Positions 11,333 to 22,748 of a stretch of DNA of 64,000 nucleotides are shown here, in pieces. Both the position numbers and the translations under genes were made by a program. The DNA lies in contig CM074855.1 of assembly GCA_037501455.1 (NCBI GenBank), positions 37,977,001-38,041,000 on the forward strand, written 5' to 3'. Under the pieces are notes generated by a model. The model saw nothing but the letters and a program-made list of their open reading frames with translations, was not told the DNA's origin and made no database searches. Within the stretch, counting starts at the first letter, position 1, and each line of letters opens with the position of its first letter. This stretch comes from Lantana camara. Lineage: Eukaryota; Streptophyta; Magnoliopsida; Lamiales; Verbenaceae.

Positions 11333-11653
11333 CCCACGACTCGCGGACATTCTAAGTAAAATCCTAGGTAGGTACAACTGACCAATTCTAACACATTTAG
11401 AACTCTTAGTAATTGTTTTTTGCATCACCTATCTTTCAATATGGACCCACGACTCGTGCGACATCCATATTTACTTAGGCGTTAAGCTAGACCCATCAAT
11501 CATAAGATCACGATCAAAACTTAGTTCGAACGACCCACGACTCGCGGACATCGCCTTTGCCAAAATTGACCATGAAATATTGATCATTAGAAATGATCAA
11601 TTAGGTAACTAAGAACTAATAAGCTCCACTAGCAATCCCACGACTCGCGGACA
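11333..11653 (-). repeat. Four-copy interior motif, F1
   Basis: Copies of CCCACGACTCGCGGACAT or a close variant begin at 11333, 11446, 11534 and 11637. The second copy in every element shares a variant with an extra base (CTCGTGCGACAT). Conservation of site-specific variants across elements shows the four sites are old. Confidence 0.8.
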
Positions 11654-12249
11654 ATAACTAGCTTCACTTACTAAACTTAAAACCTATTGATGGAATGCTA
11701 GGAATTTAATTCAAAATTTGCATCTCGAATTAAATACCTATTATTCGAAATGAGCTTAATATTTAATGGGAATTTTCGAACCAACCGAAGAGTTGTTCGG
11801 TTCGACCTCACCAACATATATGTTATCCAATTTTATTAGTCTAGGTTAATTCAAGTACAACTTAAATGCATTTCACACAAGCACTTAGCAGATAACATGT
11901 CCTAGCATGATACTAACATGTGATGATCATGGGTTCTACCTATCTTATGCGTGATATGTGGGAGCCACTCCACAATCACAAGTTCTAACATACATGCCAC
12001 ATAAACAGTTTAAATCACATAAGGGAAAGTAGTAACAAAATATGAGCCCTATCTCTATTACATTTTACAATTGAGATTCCCCTCCCTAACATTTTGAGGG
12101 GTCTTCACTTATGGCATCCTTGTTACTTGAATGTGGTCCATCTTACTCCATGGGTGCATTGTCTCCAAAATGAAAATAAAACCTCACCACCTATTCTACT
12201 CTCAAATTACAATAAAAGGAAAAAGACATAAAGTAATAAGGCTCAATCT

Positions 12250-12453
12250 TCATATTGGCCTTAGACAATTACACGGGGCATACCCCGGCCTCAAAACAGT
12301 AATTTGGAAAGCCACATAGTAAATCACATAACAGTACGCACATAAGTGAGGCTCGGACCTCAATTGAAAAACGCAACTATAGGGCTCCAATCCCAATTTA
12401 AACCATCCATGTGCATAAATTAAAACAATACATAAGTCTAAACCCATGATCAC
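12250..12453 (-). other. Conserved small frame (F1)
   Basis: This is the F1 version of the unknown small frame seen in all family-F copies, with GLEPYSCVFQL and PHLCAYCYV. The first possible ATG is a few codons in (MGLDL). It differs downstream from F2 and F3 by a small indel. Coding function is not shown. Confidence 0.3.
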
Positions 12454-12822
12454 CTAACATGCACAAATTGAAAGAATTTAAATTTAACCAATAAATTAAA
12501 ATTCTCGCTTTAAGCTCTAATAGCTTAAAACACGACTTAGATGCAATTCTTGTTCAAGAGTCTTTTCAATAAAACCCGAAAAACAATAAACTAATAAAAT
12601 TCCAATTAATTTCTGAAAATTAATAATTTTATTCTTTCAATATTTTCATAAAATAAAGTTTGAAATTTTTTCAAAATTTAAATCGATTAAATTTTCGAAA
12701 TCCCAATTTAAACAATTATTTCAAAAATAATTCAAATTTAATAGAACAAAATTTTTCAGAAAAATTAAATCGGGATTTCAAGGACGGAAAATACGAAGAA
12801 CACGAAAACACAAAAATAGGGC

Positions 12823-13110
12823 AAAATGCCCCGGAGCACGCCGCGAAACCGCGCAGCAACGCACGCAAAGGAGCGCGCCACAGCGTGCGGCAACTGCCGC
12901 ACGCGTACGCGCATCACGCGCAGCCTCGCGCGGCGTGGCGGGCGGAGTCGCTGGGCGCTCCTGCGCGGTTGCGGGAGCGATGTGCGGGACGTCCCGTGCG
13001 GTTGCGGGATGCCTGTGCGGGTGAGGCCTAGGCGGCTCCCACGGTTGCGGGAGGTGCTCGCGGGGTTCGGGCGTGCTACACATTAGCACGTCCCAATCCC
13101 GCGTGTTCGT
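12823..13110 (-). repeat. GC-rich hairpin island, F1
   Basis: This GC-rich patch starts about 260 bp downstream of the primer site. It has many GCGGGA/TCCCGC units, for example the 12-bp palindrome CGGGACGTCCCG at 12985-12996 and several GGTTGCGGGA copies. Overlapping open frames on both strands (86-125 codons) are by-products of GC content and share no protein with islands in the other copies. Confidence 0.8.
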
Positions 13111-13353
13111 TTCGCGTTTCGTTTTTTGTATCACAGGTTTCTCCACCCAATTCAATCCAAAATTAAAAATTACGATTTAAACGACTTTCAACTAAAACAG
13201 ATTTAAGAAAACAGTTTTCAGAAATTCAAGAAAAATTACAGTTTCGTAATTCAGGCTTTCTAAAAGAACTCATAAATACCTAATTCGCATCTAAGCCTAA
13301 GAATTTCTACCAAATTCAGTTTAATTGAGACGAATCAGAAACACGATTAATGA

Positions 13354-13369
13354 GGTGGCTCTGATACCA
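13354..13369 (-). other. Primer-binding site, tRNA-Met type (F1)
   Basis: The minus strand reads TGGTATCAGAGCCACC, two bases from the end of the 5' LTR. Confidence 0.9.
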
Positions 13370-13371
13370 CT

Positions 13372-15321
13372 TGTTGGAAAACACGAATCAGAAAGCAGCG
13401 AAAAATTAAAAATTTTCCAACAAAAGGATCTGGAACTCGCAATCGTGTATCCAAATTCGTAGGGATTAGAAACTTACTTTCTTAATTAACTTTCTTGAAG
13501 CGTTTCAAGCCACCGAAGAACGCTTTTCTCGTGGCTTGATCCCCTCTCTTGGGTAAAGCTCGAATCTTCAAACTTCTAACTTGAAGCTCTCTAGCGATAG
13601 TCCACCAACTTGACTACAATCTAACTAGTAAGGATGCTAGTTCTCTAGTTAGTGTTTAGGCTTAACCTAGGGTTTTGTTTATCTTGGAGAAAGGATGGTG
13701 TTCAACACATGAACCAAAAGAATTCTCGATTAGCTCTAAGGGGAGCTCGAGCTCCCCTATATATAGGATGGGAGTGGCCGAAAATCCTAGTCCTTATGGA
13801 CTAAGGATTTGGTCCCTCTCTCCTATTACTTGATCATCAAGTAATTTTGACTTTGACTTTGAATTCAAATTCAAATCAACTTTCAAGAGAGCTAAAATAT
13901 CCAAACTATTTTTGGATAATTTTATACTTTATTTATTTAAAATAAATAACTTATTTTTATCTAATTAATTAATTCACAATTAATTAACTAGATTATTTTT
14001 CTCCAAAATTAGACTTTCTTTTTAATTCAAAATTAAATCAAAGTCTATTAAATAATTAACACATTAATTATTTAATCACCAAATAAATATTCACGCACAT
14101 GCACACGTGTCCATGAAGGACACGTGTCACGCACGTGACCCACACATGTGGTTTCACACCTATGGAACCCTTTGGCCCGATTAACTCGTTTAATCATTTT
14201 AAAGCCTCAACTCATGTAGCCAAGTTGTTGCGTGTGACCCTCTAGGTTCTCAATTCAATTAGCAGTGACCCTAATTAATTAATTCACTAATTAATTAATC
14301 AGTCCATAGATTAAACGGCCATAGTCTAGCAACAGGTGTTTAACCCCTAGCTGAATTGGAATGTTCGGATTCGACAGAACCTTTAAGTCATTGATTCATG
14401 TGAGATACAATCCTCCTACTTACTATCTCTCAACCAAGATCTAGGGTAAGGGAATAATTAGAACCCTAATAATCTGGTCTTAAAGCTAAGTAAATTTCAT
14501 ATCCATTTGATCTCAATCCAAGAAACCCTTTTCTTGATGTCTTGATCTACTGCCTTGGCCAAGGACTCCATATGGTATATGAATCACTTACACAATAAGA
14601 GATCACCTTGCATATGCAAGTGTAGGTCCTTTCTTGATTCTCATTCACTTTCATGAGTCACTTGTGCAGCCCCAGCATAAGCCTTGAAGCAGTTGTCTAA
14701 GGCGACACCCTTTAAAGCTTATACCAAAGACTACAGAGTTAACTCATAAAGTGACATGGAACCTCAAGTCCAAGGATCAATTAATCACATCAATGACTCG
14801 TGAGATATTTTCTAATCTGGAAGTTTCCATTTCCTGAAATAGAAACTTGCTTTCCCATTTAGGAATGTTCTCACACGGGGCACCTCAGTGAACTTACTTA
14901 TTAAAGTAAGCACCCTCATATATCACGCACGTATCAACTATACACTTTGCACCTACATGAAACAAGGTGGTCCTTCTTAAGGGCGTGATCCCACAAGCAA
15001 GCCTTAAAGGAGTCAGGTTGACACTCCCACTATCTGTAGGACTCATCGGCTTGGAGTATTTTACTAATCATGACTTATGTTATATAGGGCTCGTTTCATG
15101 AACCATTACACCTAAATGGTAGAGTCCTAAAGTCATCAGGATTAGGGGAGTTCTCATACATGAGCACATAATGGAAACACACAAAACACGTATTGGCATA
15201 TAAGGAAGTGTTTGCCTATGATGATTAATCAATCGTATATTATTCAAAGATTGTCTGTGATATAAGAAAAGTCCCAAAGCAGATTACGTCGAATCGGCTT
15301 TCTAGGGCACTATTCCTAACA
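13372..15321 (-). repeat. F1 5' LTR
   Basis: This 1950-bp LTR pairs with 5946-7895. It drives the element on the minus strand. The TATA box is at 13757-13766, followed by a perfect 18-bp palindrome GGGGAGCTCGAGCTCCCC ending next to it. Three CACGTG boxes remain, and the fourth is mutated to CACATG. Confidence 0.9.
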
Positions 15322-15326
15322 TGTTT

Positions 15327-17205
15327 CCTCTAGAGTAATAATCCACACCAATCCTAGATTCAAGTCATGTGAGTGAGCATGCTAGTACTATGACATGTGT
15401 AAAGAAAGAAACAAAACGAGAAGAAAGACAGCAAGCGAATTCTCCCATCATGAAGCCGTAGTTTGGACGTAATCCCCATGTCACTCGTAAGAGGAAAAAT
15501 TCAAACCCCTTGGCTTATTTATAGCCTAGGGTTCGAACCTCCAAACCCTAATTGGAATTAGATTCCAACTTTGAACTTCTATTTTCTTTCTTTCTCTCCA
15601 AGTAATAATCTCTTACCTAGATAAGATATTATTCTTCTAGAAAAAGATCCCCTAATCAAATTAGGAATATTTAATTATTCCAATAATAATAATCAAATAT
15701 CTTATTCCAATAATATTTATTCTAATCAAATTAGAATTAATATTTACTAGAATACTAAATAGAAATATTTATTATTTATTTATTTATTTATTCTAATCAA
15801 ATTAAAACAACTAAATAATTAAATACTTAAATACTTAAAATTAATTCTCTCAATTAATTCTATGAAGGGCTTTAGAATTAAATCTTAAATAATTCTAACG
15901 GGCTAAAATTAATTCTCAAATTAATCCTATTTGGCTTTATAATTAATTCTCCTAATTAATTATATTATGGATTTATAATTAATTCTCTTAATTAATTATA
16001 CTTGGGCTTTATAATTAATTGTCCAATTAATTAACATATGGTCCAATTTCTCAATCGGGCCATATGCCCAACTCGAGCTCACTTGTCCTACATGTACATT
16101 ACACGTATCGTCTCTTTTCGATCAATTATTTGATCTTTCCTTCAATACCTTTAAATCTGGCATTTGTATGTGACCCCTTAGGTTCATTTTCAGTTAGCAG
16201 TGAAACTAATATGCTTTATTATTTCACAAATCACACGACCATAGTCTAGCAATAGGTGTGTGACCCCTACCCGAACAATGAATATATATTCGAAAGAACC
16301 TTTCAGGCAATGACAGTTGTGAGGTATGATCCTCCTACCAACCCATCTCTCGATTAAGATCTAGGACATGGGAATAATGTGAGCCCCACTAATCTCGATC
16401 ATAAAGCTAAGTTCGTTTCATATCCATTTGATCTCAATCCAAGAAACCCTTTTCTTGATGCCTTGATCCACTACCTCGGCCGAGGGTTTAGGATGGCATA
16501 TGAACGACTTATGCAATAAGAGATCTTCTTGTATTTAAGCAAGTGTAGGTCCTTTGTTGATTCTCATATACTTCCATGTGCCACTTGTGCAGACCCAACA
16601 TAAGCCTTGAATCAGTTGTCTCGTGAGACATTCTTTAAAGCTTATACCAAAGACTACAGAGTTAGCTCACAAAGCATCAATGGAATCTCAAGTCAAAGGA
16701 TTACTTTACTCACGCCATTGACCTGTGAGATATTTCCTAATCTGGAAGTTTTCTCTTCCTAAAGTGGAAACTTCCTTTCCTATTTAGGAATGTTCTCACG
16801 TGGGACACCTCAGTGTACCCTCTCTAACAATGAGCACCCTCATGTATTGCGTACACATCAACTTATGCACTTTACGCAATCCCACGAGCAAATCTCAATC
16901 GAGCCTAATCAACACTCCCACTGTTTGTTGGACTCATTGAATTGGAGTGGTTTCTAATCTGGCCTTGAGTTAGGGCTTGTTTCATGTGTCATTCACCTAA
17001 TGACAAAGTCCCTAACAGCCTTATGGATTACGGGAGTTCTAATACATGCGCACTTAATGGAAACACACAAAACATGTATTGCATATAAAGAAGTGTTTGC
17101 CTATGATAATAATCAATCGTATATTATTCAAAGATTTTCTGTGACATAAGGAAAGTCCCAAAGCAGATTACGATGAATCGGCTTTCTAGGGCACTATTCC
17201 CAATA
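15327..17205 (-). repeat. F-old 5' LTR, second piece
   Basis: This continues the LTR interrupted at 5945 and ends CCCAATA where young copies end CCTAACA, so both LTR termini of F-old are mutated. Its U3 differs strongly from the young LTRs: it has AT-rich stretches around 15650-16040 and no CACGTG array. A TATA-like TATAAATA on the minus strand lies near 15514-15526. The 3' flank is TATGT, then sequence of the G1 LTR (compare 23249 onward), so F-old inserted in G1. Confidence 0.8.
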
Positions 17206-18640
17206 TATGTGACCACCTTGGAGTAAATTGCACATAAGTCCTTCAATTTTCAACCTTTTTGCATGACACTTGGTCCCACCATCCACTCACTTAATACATT
17301 ATCAACCTTTGCTTCCTTTATCTCGTTTTACATAAGAAAAAGGGGAGAAAATTTTCTGAACTTTGGAGAACAAGCTTTTCATCTCTCCACTATTCACCAA
17401 GGGAGATTTTTGAGCTCCAATCTCCATTTTCCTCCATCATCTTCAAGAGGTGAGTATATATTTGATATCAACATGATTATGTGATCATCTTCATCTAAGA
17501 ATTTCAGATTTTAACTTAGGTTTAATATGGTTTGGAAGAATAACATGAATAGTTAGGTATTATGCTCATTTTTTATTCCTATGGCTTCCTTGGAGTTTTT
17601 CTTGAATTGATGCTTGAAATTTGATCAATTGAACTTAATTTATGATTGTATGGATCCAACTTTGTTGGTAGTTGAGGGAGTTAAGTGATGCCATTAATGT
17701 TTTTGATCTTGAAGACATGAATATGCAACCATATGCTTCCATTTTGGCTTCTTTTCCTTGCTGCTTGAGTTGTGGCTTAATATTTGATGAATTTGGGTGT
17801 TGTTTGTTGCTTCCATTCTACTTTGAGCTTACCTTTCATGTTGGTTGTGGTTTGGAATTGAATTTCAGGGTTGGAGCAGGGGTTTTGTTCGTTATTTTTG
17901 TGCAGATTTTAGGGGTGACGGGTGTTACCCCGTTTTGTGTCTTTGGGGGTAACGGGTGTTACCCCTTGAGCTGCGTGGCTGCCTTGATTAATGGGGGTTA
18001 CCCCCTTTGAACTGGGTTTCGGTGAACCCCATCACCAACCCCTGATTGATGTTACCTCCCTTGACGGGAGTCACTCCTTTTACTCTTGAAAGGAGTGACA
18101 CCAGTCACCCCTTTCCCCTTACATGCGTATATGTTTTGTCCTTGTTTCGTTGCTTTGTTTCCTTGTTTATTTACCTTTTTTATGACTTATATGTATCATT
18201 TACATAGTGTATTATGTGTTTTATGCATTATATTAAAGTTATGGCTTCGTTTGATATGAATTTTCCGAGTTATGCACTTATATGTCTAAGATGATACGTG
18301 TTTGCACTTCACTTGCATCTATTGCATTCATAAGCATTGTCGGGTATCTATATGGTTCATATTGAGTCTAAGTCTCGGGTTTTGTCTTCTTTTTTTTCAT
18401 AGCCATTTTTGGACGTCGTCCAACCCGAGGTTTAGGTGTTTTTTTGCCCGTGTTGGTCCCGGTCCTTCTTCTCTACTTTTGCTAAGGTGAGGTTTAGGAC
18501 TTTTTGTTTTAGTTATCGATCTATGGCCTAATATGTGATGTTTTCTCACCCCGCATGCGAATATATATCTTATATATATTTAAATACGTGTGTTTAAGCT
18601 ATGATTATAATTTTATGGAAACGTTTAAATCTTATGAAAA
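17206..18640 (+). repeat. G1 5' LTR, truncated on both sides
   Basis: It aligns with 23249-24637 of the 3' LTR, sharing for example the segment starting GACCACCTTGGAGTAAATTGC. It stops matching at TCTTATGAAAA and jumps into gag sequence, so the LTR 3' end and primer site are gone. It contains a group of GGGGTNAC/GTTACCCC hairpins at 17912-18006. Confidence 0.85.
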
Positions 18641-18748
18641 CAAATAGAGTGGCTCATGCAAACAAATAGGGTATGGAATCTCATACCTTGTGGACCCATG
18701 GAGAAATTGCATTGTACTCTTACCATGATCTAAGGTCAAGCCTATAAT

Positions 18749-19468
18749 TGGTGGTCTAGTGTGCAAGAGAAGTAGTAGGCCTCCGTAGAGGAAATCATTT
18801 GGGAGGTATTTGTTCGGGAATTCAAGAACAAATATATTCCCAAAGCTACAAGGAACCGGCCTTTGAGAGAATTTATGGATCTTAAGCAAAGGAGCATGTC
18901 GATCACGGATTATATCAACGAATTTGAGAGTCTCTCCCGTTATGCCCTTAATATTGCCAATGATGATGAAAGCAAAGCTTCACAATTCCTCCAAGGACTT
19001 GGGGAGGATATGAAGGTTGCATTAGAGGCTTCTAATATAAGCACCTGGGCAAAGGTAACGGACAAGGCTTTGAGGGTAGAAGATCGGGTGGTGATGAGAA
19101 GGAAAAGCACACATACCGGGCAAGGGTCTAGCTCGGGGAGTTCTAACAAATTTGGGAAGAGGCCGACTTATCAAGTTTTTCCACAAGATAAGCCTCAAAA
19201 TAAGCAACCCCGACCCACTAGACCGAATCAACCTTTGGCTCTTTCAGCTCCACCTAAAGTTCAATGTTCCCATTATCAAGGCAATCACCTCATGGAAAAC
19301 TATTTCAAATTACATAAGAGGTGTTATGGGTGTGGGGCATTGGATCACATGTTGAGCATCTATCCCAAAAAGAGACCAGGACATGCTACGGGAGGCAATC
19401 AAAGGCCCGCTATTCAAGCCAGGGAGGTGAGGAGGAAGAAGCTGTGGAAATTGATCCTAGCGCCATGA
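18749..19468 (+). pseudogene. G1 gag remnant
   Basis: It begins with the gypsy gag signature WWSSVQEK, runs through two stops (18773-18778), then stays open as WEVFVREFKNKYIPKATRN...REFMDLKQRSMSITDYINEFESLSRYA, a Retrotrans_gag domain. A zinc knuckle follows near 19318-19365 (CYGCGALDHMLSIY). The last knuckle cysteine is replaced by tyrosine, so the CX2CX4HX4C metal site is incomplete. A frame change separates it from protease. It would encode the capsid/nucleocapsid of G1 but is inactive. Confidence 0.85.
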
Positions 19469-19860
19469 TTAAAGGTACCATAAGCATTCATGGCACTACA
19501 TTGCATGCATTATTTGATCTCGGCACCACTCATACCTTTATTTCCCAGGATATTGTTACTTCTATGTCCTTGCCTATTTCCTTGAGTGTGTATGACTACG
19601 TGATTAGTTCTCTCCTTGGAATGGATTAGTTGTTCGAGCATGGGGCTCAGATAGATTGTCGGGAGAAGAAAGTTTCCTTTGGTTCAGTGGTGTTTATGGG
19701 CGAGAAGGTAAAGTCAAGCTCATTTATTTCCTTTGTTGAGGCGAGTAAACTCGTCCGGGATGGTACGACAAGTTTTGTGGCCTACCTTTTGAACAAACCG
19801 AAGGATCAGGACAAACTTGAAGAGACGGAGGTCGTGCGAGAGTATATCGATGTTTTCCCT
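19440..19860 (+). pseudogene. G1 protease remnant
   Basis: The frame SAMIKGTISIHGTTLHALFDLGTTHTFIS matches the gypsy aspartic protease, where the active site is usually FDSGATHSFIS. Here DSG has become DLG. Downstream the sequence jumps from SVYDYVI to LLGMD, shorter than the family pattern, which implies an internal deletion. GMDW is cut by TAG at 19627-19629. This part cannot give an active protease. Confidence 0.75.
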
Positions 19861-21234
19861 GAGACATTGGGTTCTTTACCACCTGATAAGGACATCGAGT
19901 TTGTAATCGACCTTTATCCCAGAGCAGTGCCTTTTTCGAAGACTCCCTACAAAATGGCTCCTGCGGAGTTAAAGGAGTTAAAGATGCAGCTTGACGAACT
20001 TCTAGCTTGCGTGTACATTCGTCCGAGCACTTCTCCGTGGGGTGCTCCCGCTCTGTTTGTGAAGAAGAAAGACGAAACGCTACGGATGTGCATAGATTAC
20101 CGTGAGTTAAATTAGATGACCGTGAAGAACAAATACCCTTTGTCTCACATCGAGGAGTTATTCGACATTCTGCAAGGTTCTAAAGTCTACTCCAAGTTAG
20201 ATTTGAGGCAGGGTTACTATCAGCTGCGAATTAGGGAGGAGGATATTCCGAAGACTGGGTTTAATACTCGATATAGGCACTTTGAGTTCGTCGTGATGCC
20301 GTTTGGATTAACTAATACCCCAGCTGTGTTTATGGATATGATACACCGAGTGTTCAGGCCGTTTCTTGATAAGTTCGTGGTGATTTTTATAGATGGCATT
20401 CTGGTGTATTCGAAGTCCGCTAAAGAGCATGCACAGCATCTTCGGATCGTCTTGAAAACTATAAGAGAACAAAAACTCTATGCCAAGTTCAGTAATTGTG
20501 AGTTTTAGATCGATAGAGTTATGTTCTTGGGTCATATAATTTCAAGTAACGAAATTGAAGTTGATCCGTCTAAGGTTAAATCAGTACTTCGTTGGGAGAG
20601 ACAGAGAAATATCTCAGAGATCAGAAGTTTTCTCGGATTAGCAGGGTATTATCGTAGGTTTGTAAAGGACTTCTCTAAGATTGCAGCCCCGTTGACCCGC
20701 TTAGCTAAGAAGGAGGTAAAATTTGGATGGGATGATAAGTGTGAAGTGAGTTTTCATACATTGAAAGTAAAGTTGACTTCAGCACCGGTTCTTACCCTAC
20801 CCAAGGGTACCGAGGGTTATGTAGTTTATACAGATGCTTCGAAAGAGGGTCTCAGTTGTGTTTTAATGCAGCACGGTAGAGTGGTAGCTTATGCTTCAAG
20901 GAAATTGAAGGAGCATGAGAAGTATTACCCTCCCCACGACCTTGAATTAGCTATCGTTCTGTTTGCTTTGAGGAAGTGGCGACACTATCTCTACGGTGTA
21001 ACTTTCGAGGTGTTTACCGATCACCAAAGATTCAAGTATCTCTTCTCTCAAAAAGACTTAAATGTAAGACAGAGGCGTTGGATAGAGCTACTAGAGGATT
21101 ATGATTGCACAATTCAGTACGTCCGGGTAAAGCCAATGTGGTAGCCGATGCCTTGAGTAGAAAGGCGAGTGTGGCTAATTTGGAAGCAGGTTCTTTGAGT
21201 TTGGATTCAGAGATTCTGGTTTCGGGGACTTAGT
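19860..21234 (+). pseudogene. G1 reverse transcriptase and RNase H remnant
   Basis: Conserved blocks appear in order: [63 protein letters not shown], then RNase H with [15 protein letters not shown] and VFTDHQ. The catalytic FIDD of RT is FIDG at about 20389-20400, which loses an aspartate. Stops interrupt at 20113-20115 and 20506-20508 (the latter in CEFW), and a frameshift occurs near 21120 before [14 protein letters not shown]. The sequence is readable enough to place G1 among chromovirus-type gypsy elements. Confidence 0.9.
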
Positions 21235-22658
21235 TGGCCAATCTTACCGTTTTGCCTGATTTGAAACAGCAGTTGTTAGAAGCTCAAGCCTCGGATATAG
21301 AAATTCAGAAGTTGGTAGCTCGTTCTAGAAATGATCCGAATTCTAAGTTTGGAATTGATGATTCAGGGTTGTTGAGGTTCGAAGCGAGAATATATGTCCC
21401 AGAAGAGCTCAAGAGGCTTGTACTTGAGGAGGCACATCGCTCGAGGTACTCGATTCATCCGGGAGGTACTAAGATGTATCAGGACCTGAGAGAGAAATTA
21501 TGATGGAATGGCATGAAAAGGGACGTCGTGAACCTCATGAAGCGATGTCTGACATGTCAAAAGGTGAAGATAGTGGACCAGAAGCCGGGAGGAACTCTCC
21601 AACCACTTCCTATTCCCAAATGGAAGTGGGAGCAAGTGACAATGGACTTCGTGTCTGGCTTGCCTAGAGTTAAAGGAGGGTTTGATAGAATATGGATAAT
21701 TGTGGATAGATTGACTAAGTCTGCCCATTTTCTCAAGGTTTGGATGTTCGAGAAAGTACCAAAGCTAGCCGAGTTGTATGCTCGGGAAATCGTAAGGTTG
21801 CATGGAGTTCCGGCTAGTATTGTTTCGGATCGAGATCCACGGTTTACTTCGATCTTTTGGCAGGATCTTCAAAAGTGTCTGGGCACCCGGCTCAAGTTTA
21901 GCACCGCCTCGTATCCTCAAATAGACAGTCAATCGGAAAGGTTGATATAGTACTTAGAGGATATGCTTAGGGCGTGTGCTTTGGATTTCCAGGATAAGTG
22001 GGACGAGCATCTGGCTTTAGTTGAATTTGCTTATAACAATAGCTACAAGGCTTCGATTAAGATGGCTCCTTATGAAGCACTTTATGGAAAGAAGTGCAGG
22101 TCTCCTTTATTTTGGGATATCGAGGATTGGAAGTGGACTGAAGAGAATAAACTCGAGAGAGCAAAGGGTAAAGAAAAGATTGCTGCCACTATTGAGAATG
22201 TTCACAAGATTCGACAGAGAATGAGGGCAGCTCAGGCTCGTCAGAAGAGCTACGCAGATAAGAGAAGAAGCCCCTTAGAGTTCGAATTCGGAGACAAGTT
22301 CTTTCTAAAAGCATCTCCTAGAAAAAGCTTCACTCGTATAAGTAAAGGTGGAAAGCTTAGTCCACGCTACCTTGGGCCATTTGAGATCTTGGAAAGAATT
22401 GGGGAAACTACATATAGATTGGATCTACCGCCAAGTTTGACCGGGATACACAACGTATTTCATGTTTCTCAGCTTCGTAAGTATTATCCCGATGAAGCCA
22501 CCATTCTCCCTGTCGAAAAAGTTCAGTTAGAGTCGGACTTAACAATAGAAAAGCACTCGATTGCAATTCAGGACCGGAAGATGCAAGAGTTGAGAAACCG
22601 GCAGATTCCTTTGGTCAAAGTTCTTTGGACAGATCATAAATCTGAGGAATTGACTTAG
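21235..22658 (+). pseudogene. G1 integrase remnant
   Basis: This part of pol has the zinc-binding region (H and CX2C in KRCLTCQKVK), the catalytic core (MDFVSGLP, IVSDRDPRFTS, then the region around SQSERLI where the glutamate is kept) and the C-terminal GPFEILERIG...LPPSL...HNVFHVSQLRKY. Stops occur at 21501-21503 (in a conserved WW), 21948-21950 (RTIQ) and 22656-22658 (LTWE). Integration function is lost. I did not see a clear chromodomain. Confidence 0.9.
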
Positions 22659-22730
22659 GAAACCGAGGAGAAGATGAGGAGACTGTACCTTGAGTTGTTT
22701 GAGGACCCGAGTCGGACTTGGGACAAGTCC

Positions 22731-22748
22731 TTTTTAGGGGGGGGAGAT
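22731..22748 (+). other. G1 polypurine tract
   Basis: A run of G residues followed by GAGAT lies directly before the 3' LTR start TGTGACACC. It is typical of gypsy elements. Confidence 0.85.

Larger units (their letters stand above)
5946..15321 (-). mobile_element. F1: complete non-autonomous family-F copia element
   Basis: A 9376-bp element with two 1950-bp LTRs (5946-7895 and 13372-15321), a primer site at 13354-13369 and a polypurine tract at 7896-7907. Its flanks are GGTTT (5941-5945) and TGTTT (15322-15326), an imperfect 5-bp target duplication. It sits in the LTR of F-old, and joining the flanks restores that LTR. By eye the LTRs differ at roughly 2% of positions. The interior has no gag-pol frame, only fossils of RNase H, RT and the connection segment on the minus strand. 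Confidence 0.9.

Noticed and set aside
11333..11653. CRISPR-like array
   Set aside because: Only four degenerate copies with unequal spacing, inside a plant retroelement. Spacers are homologous between elements.
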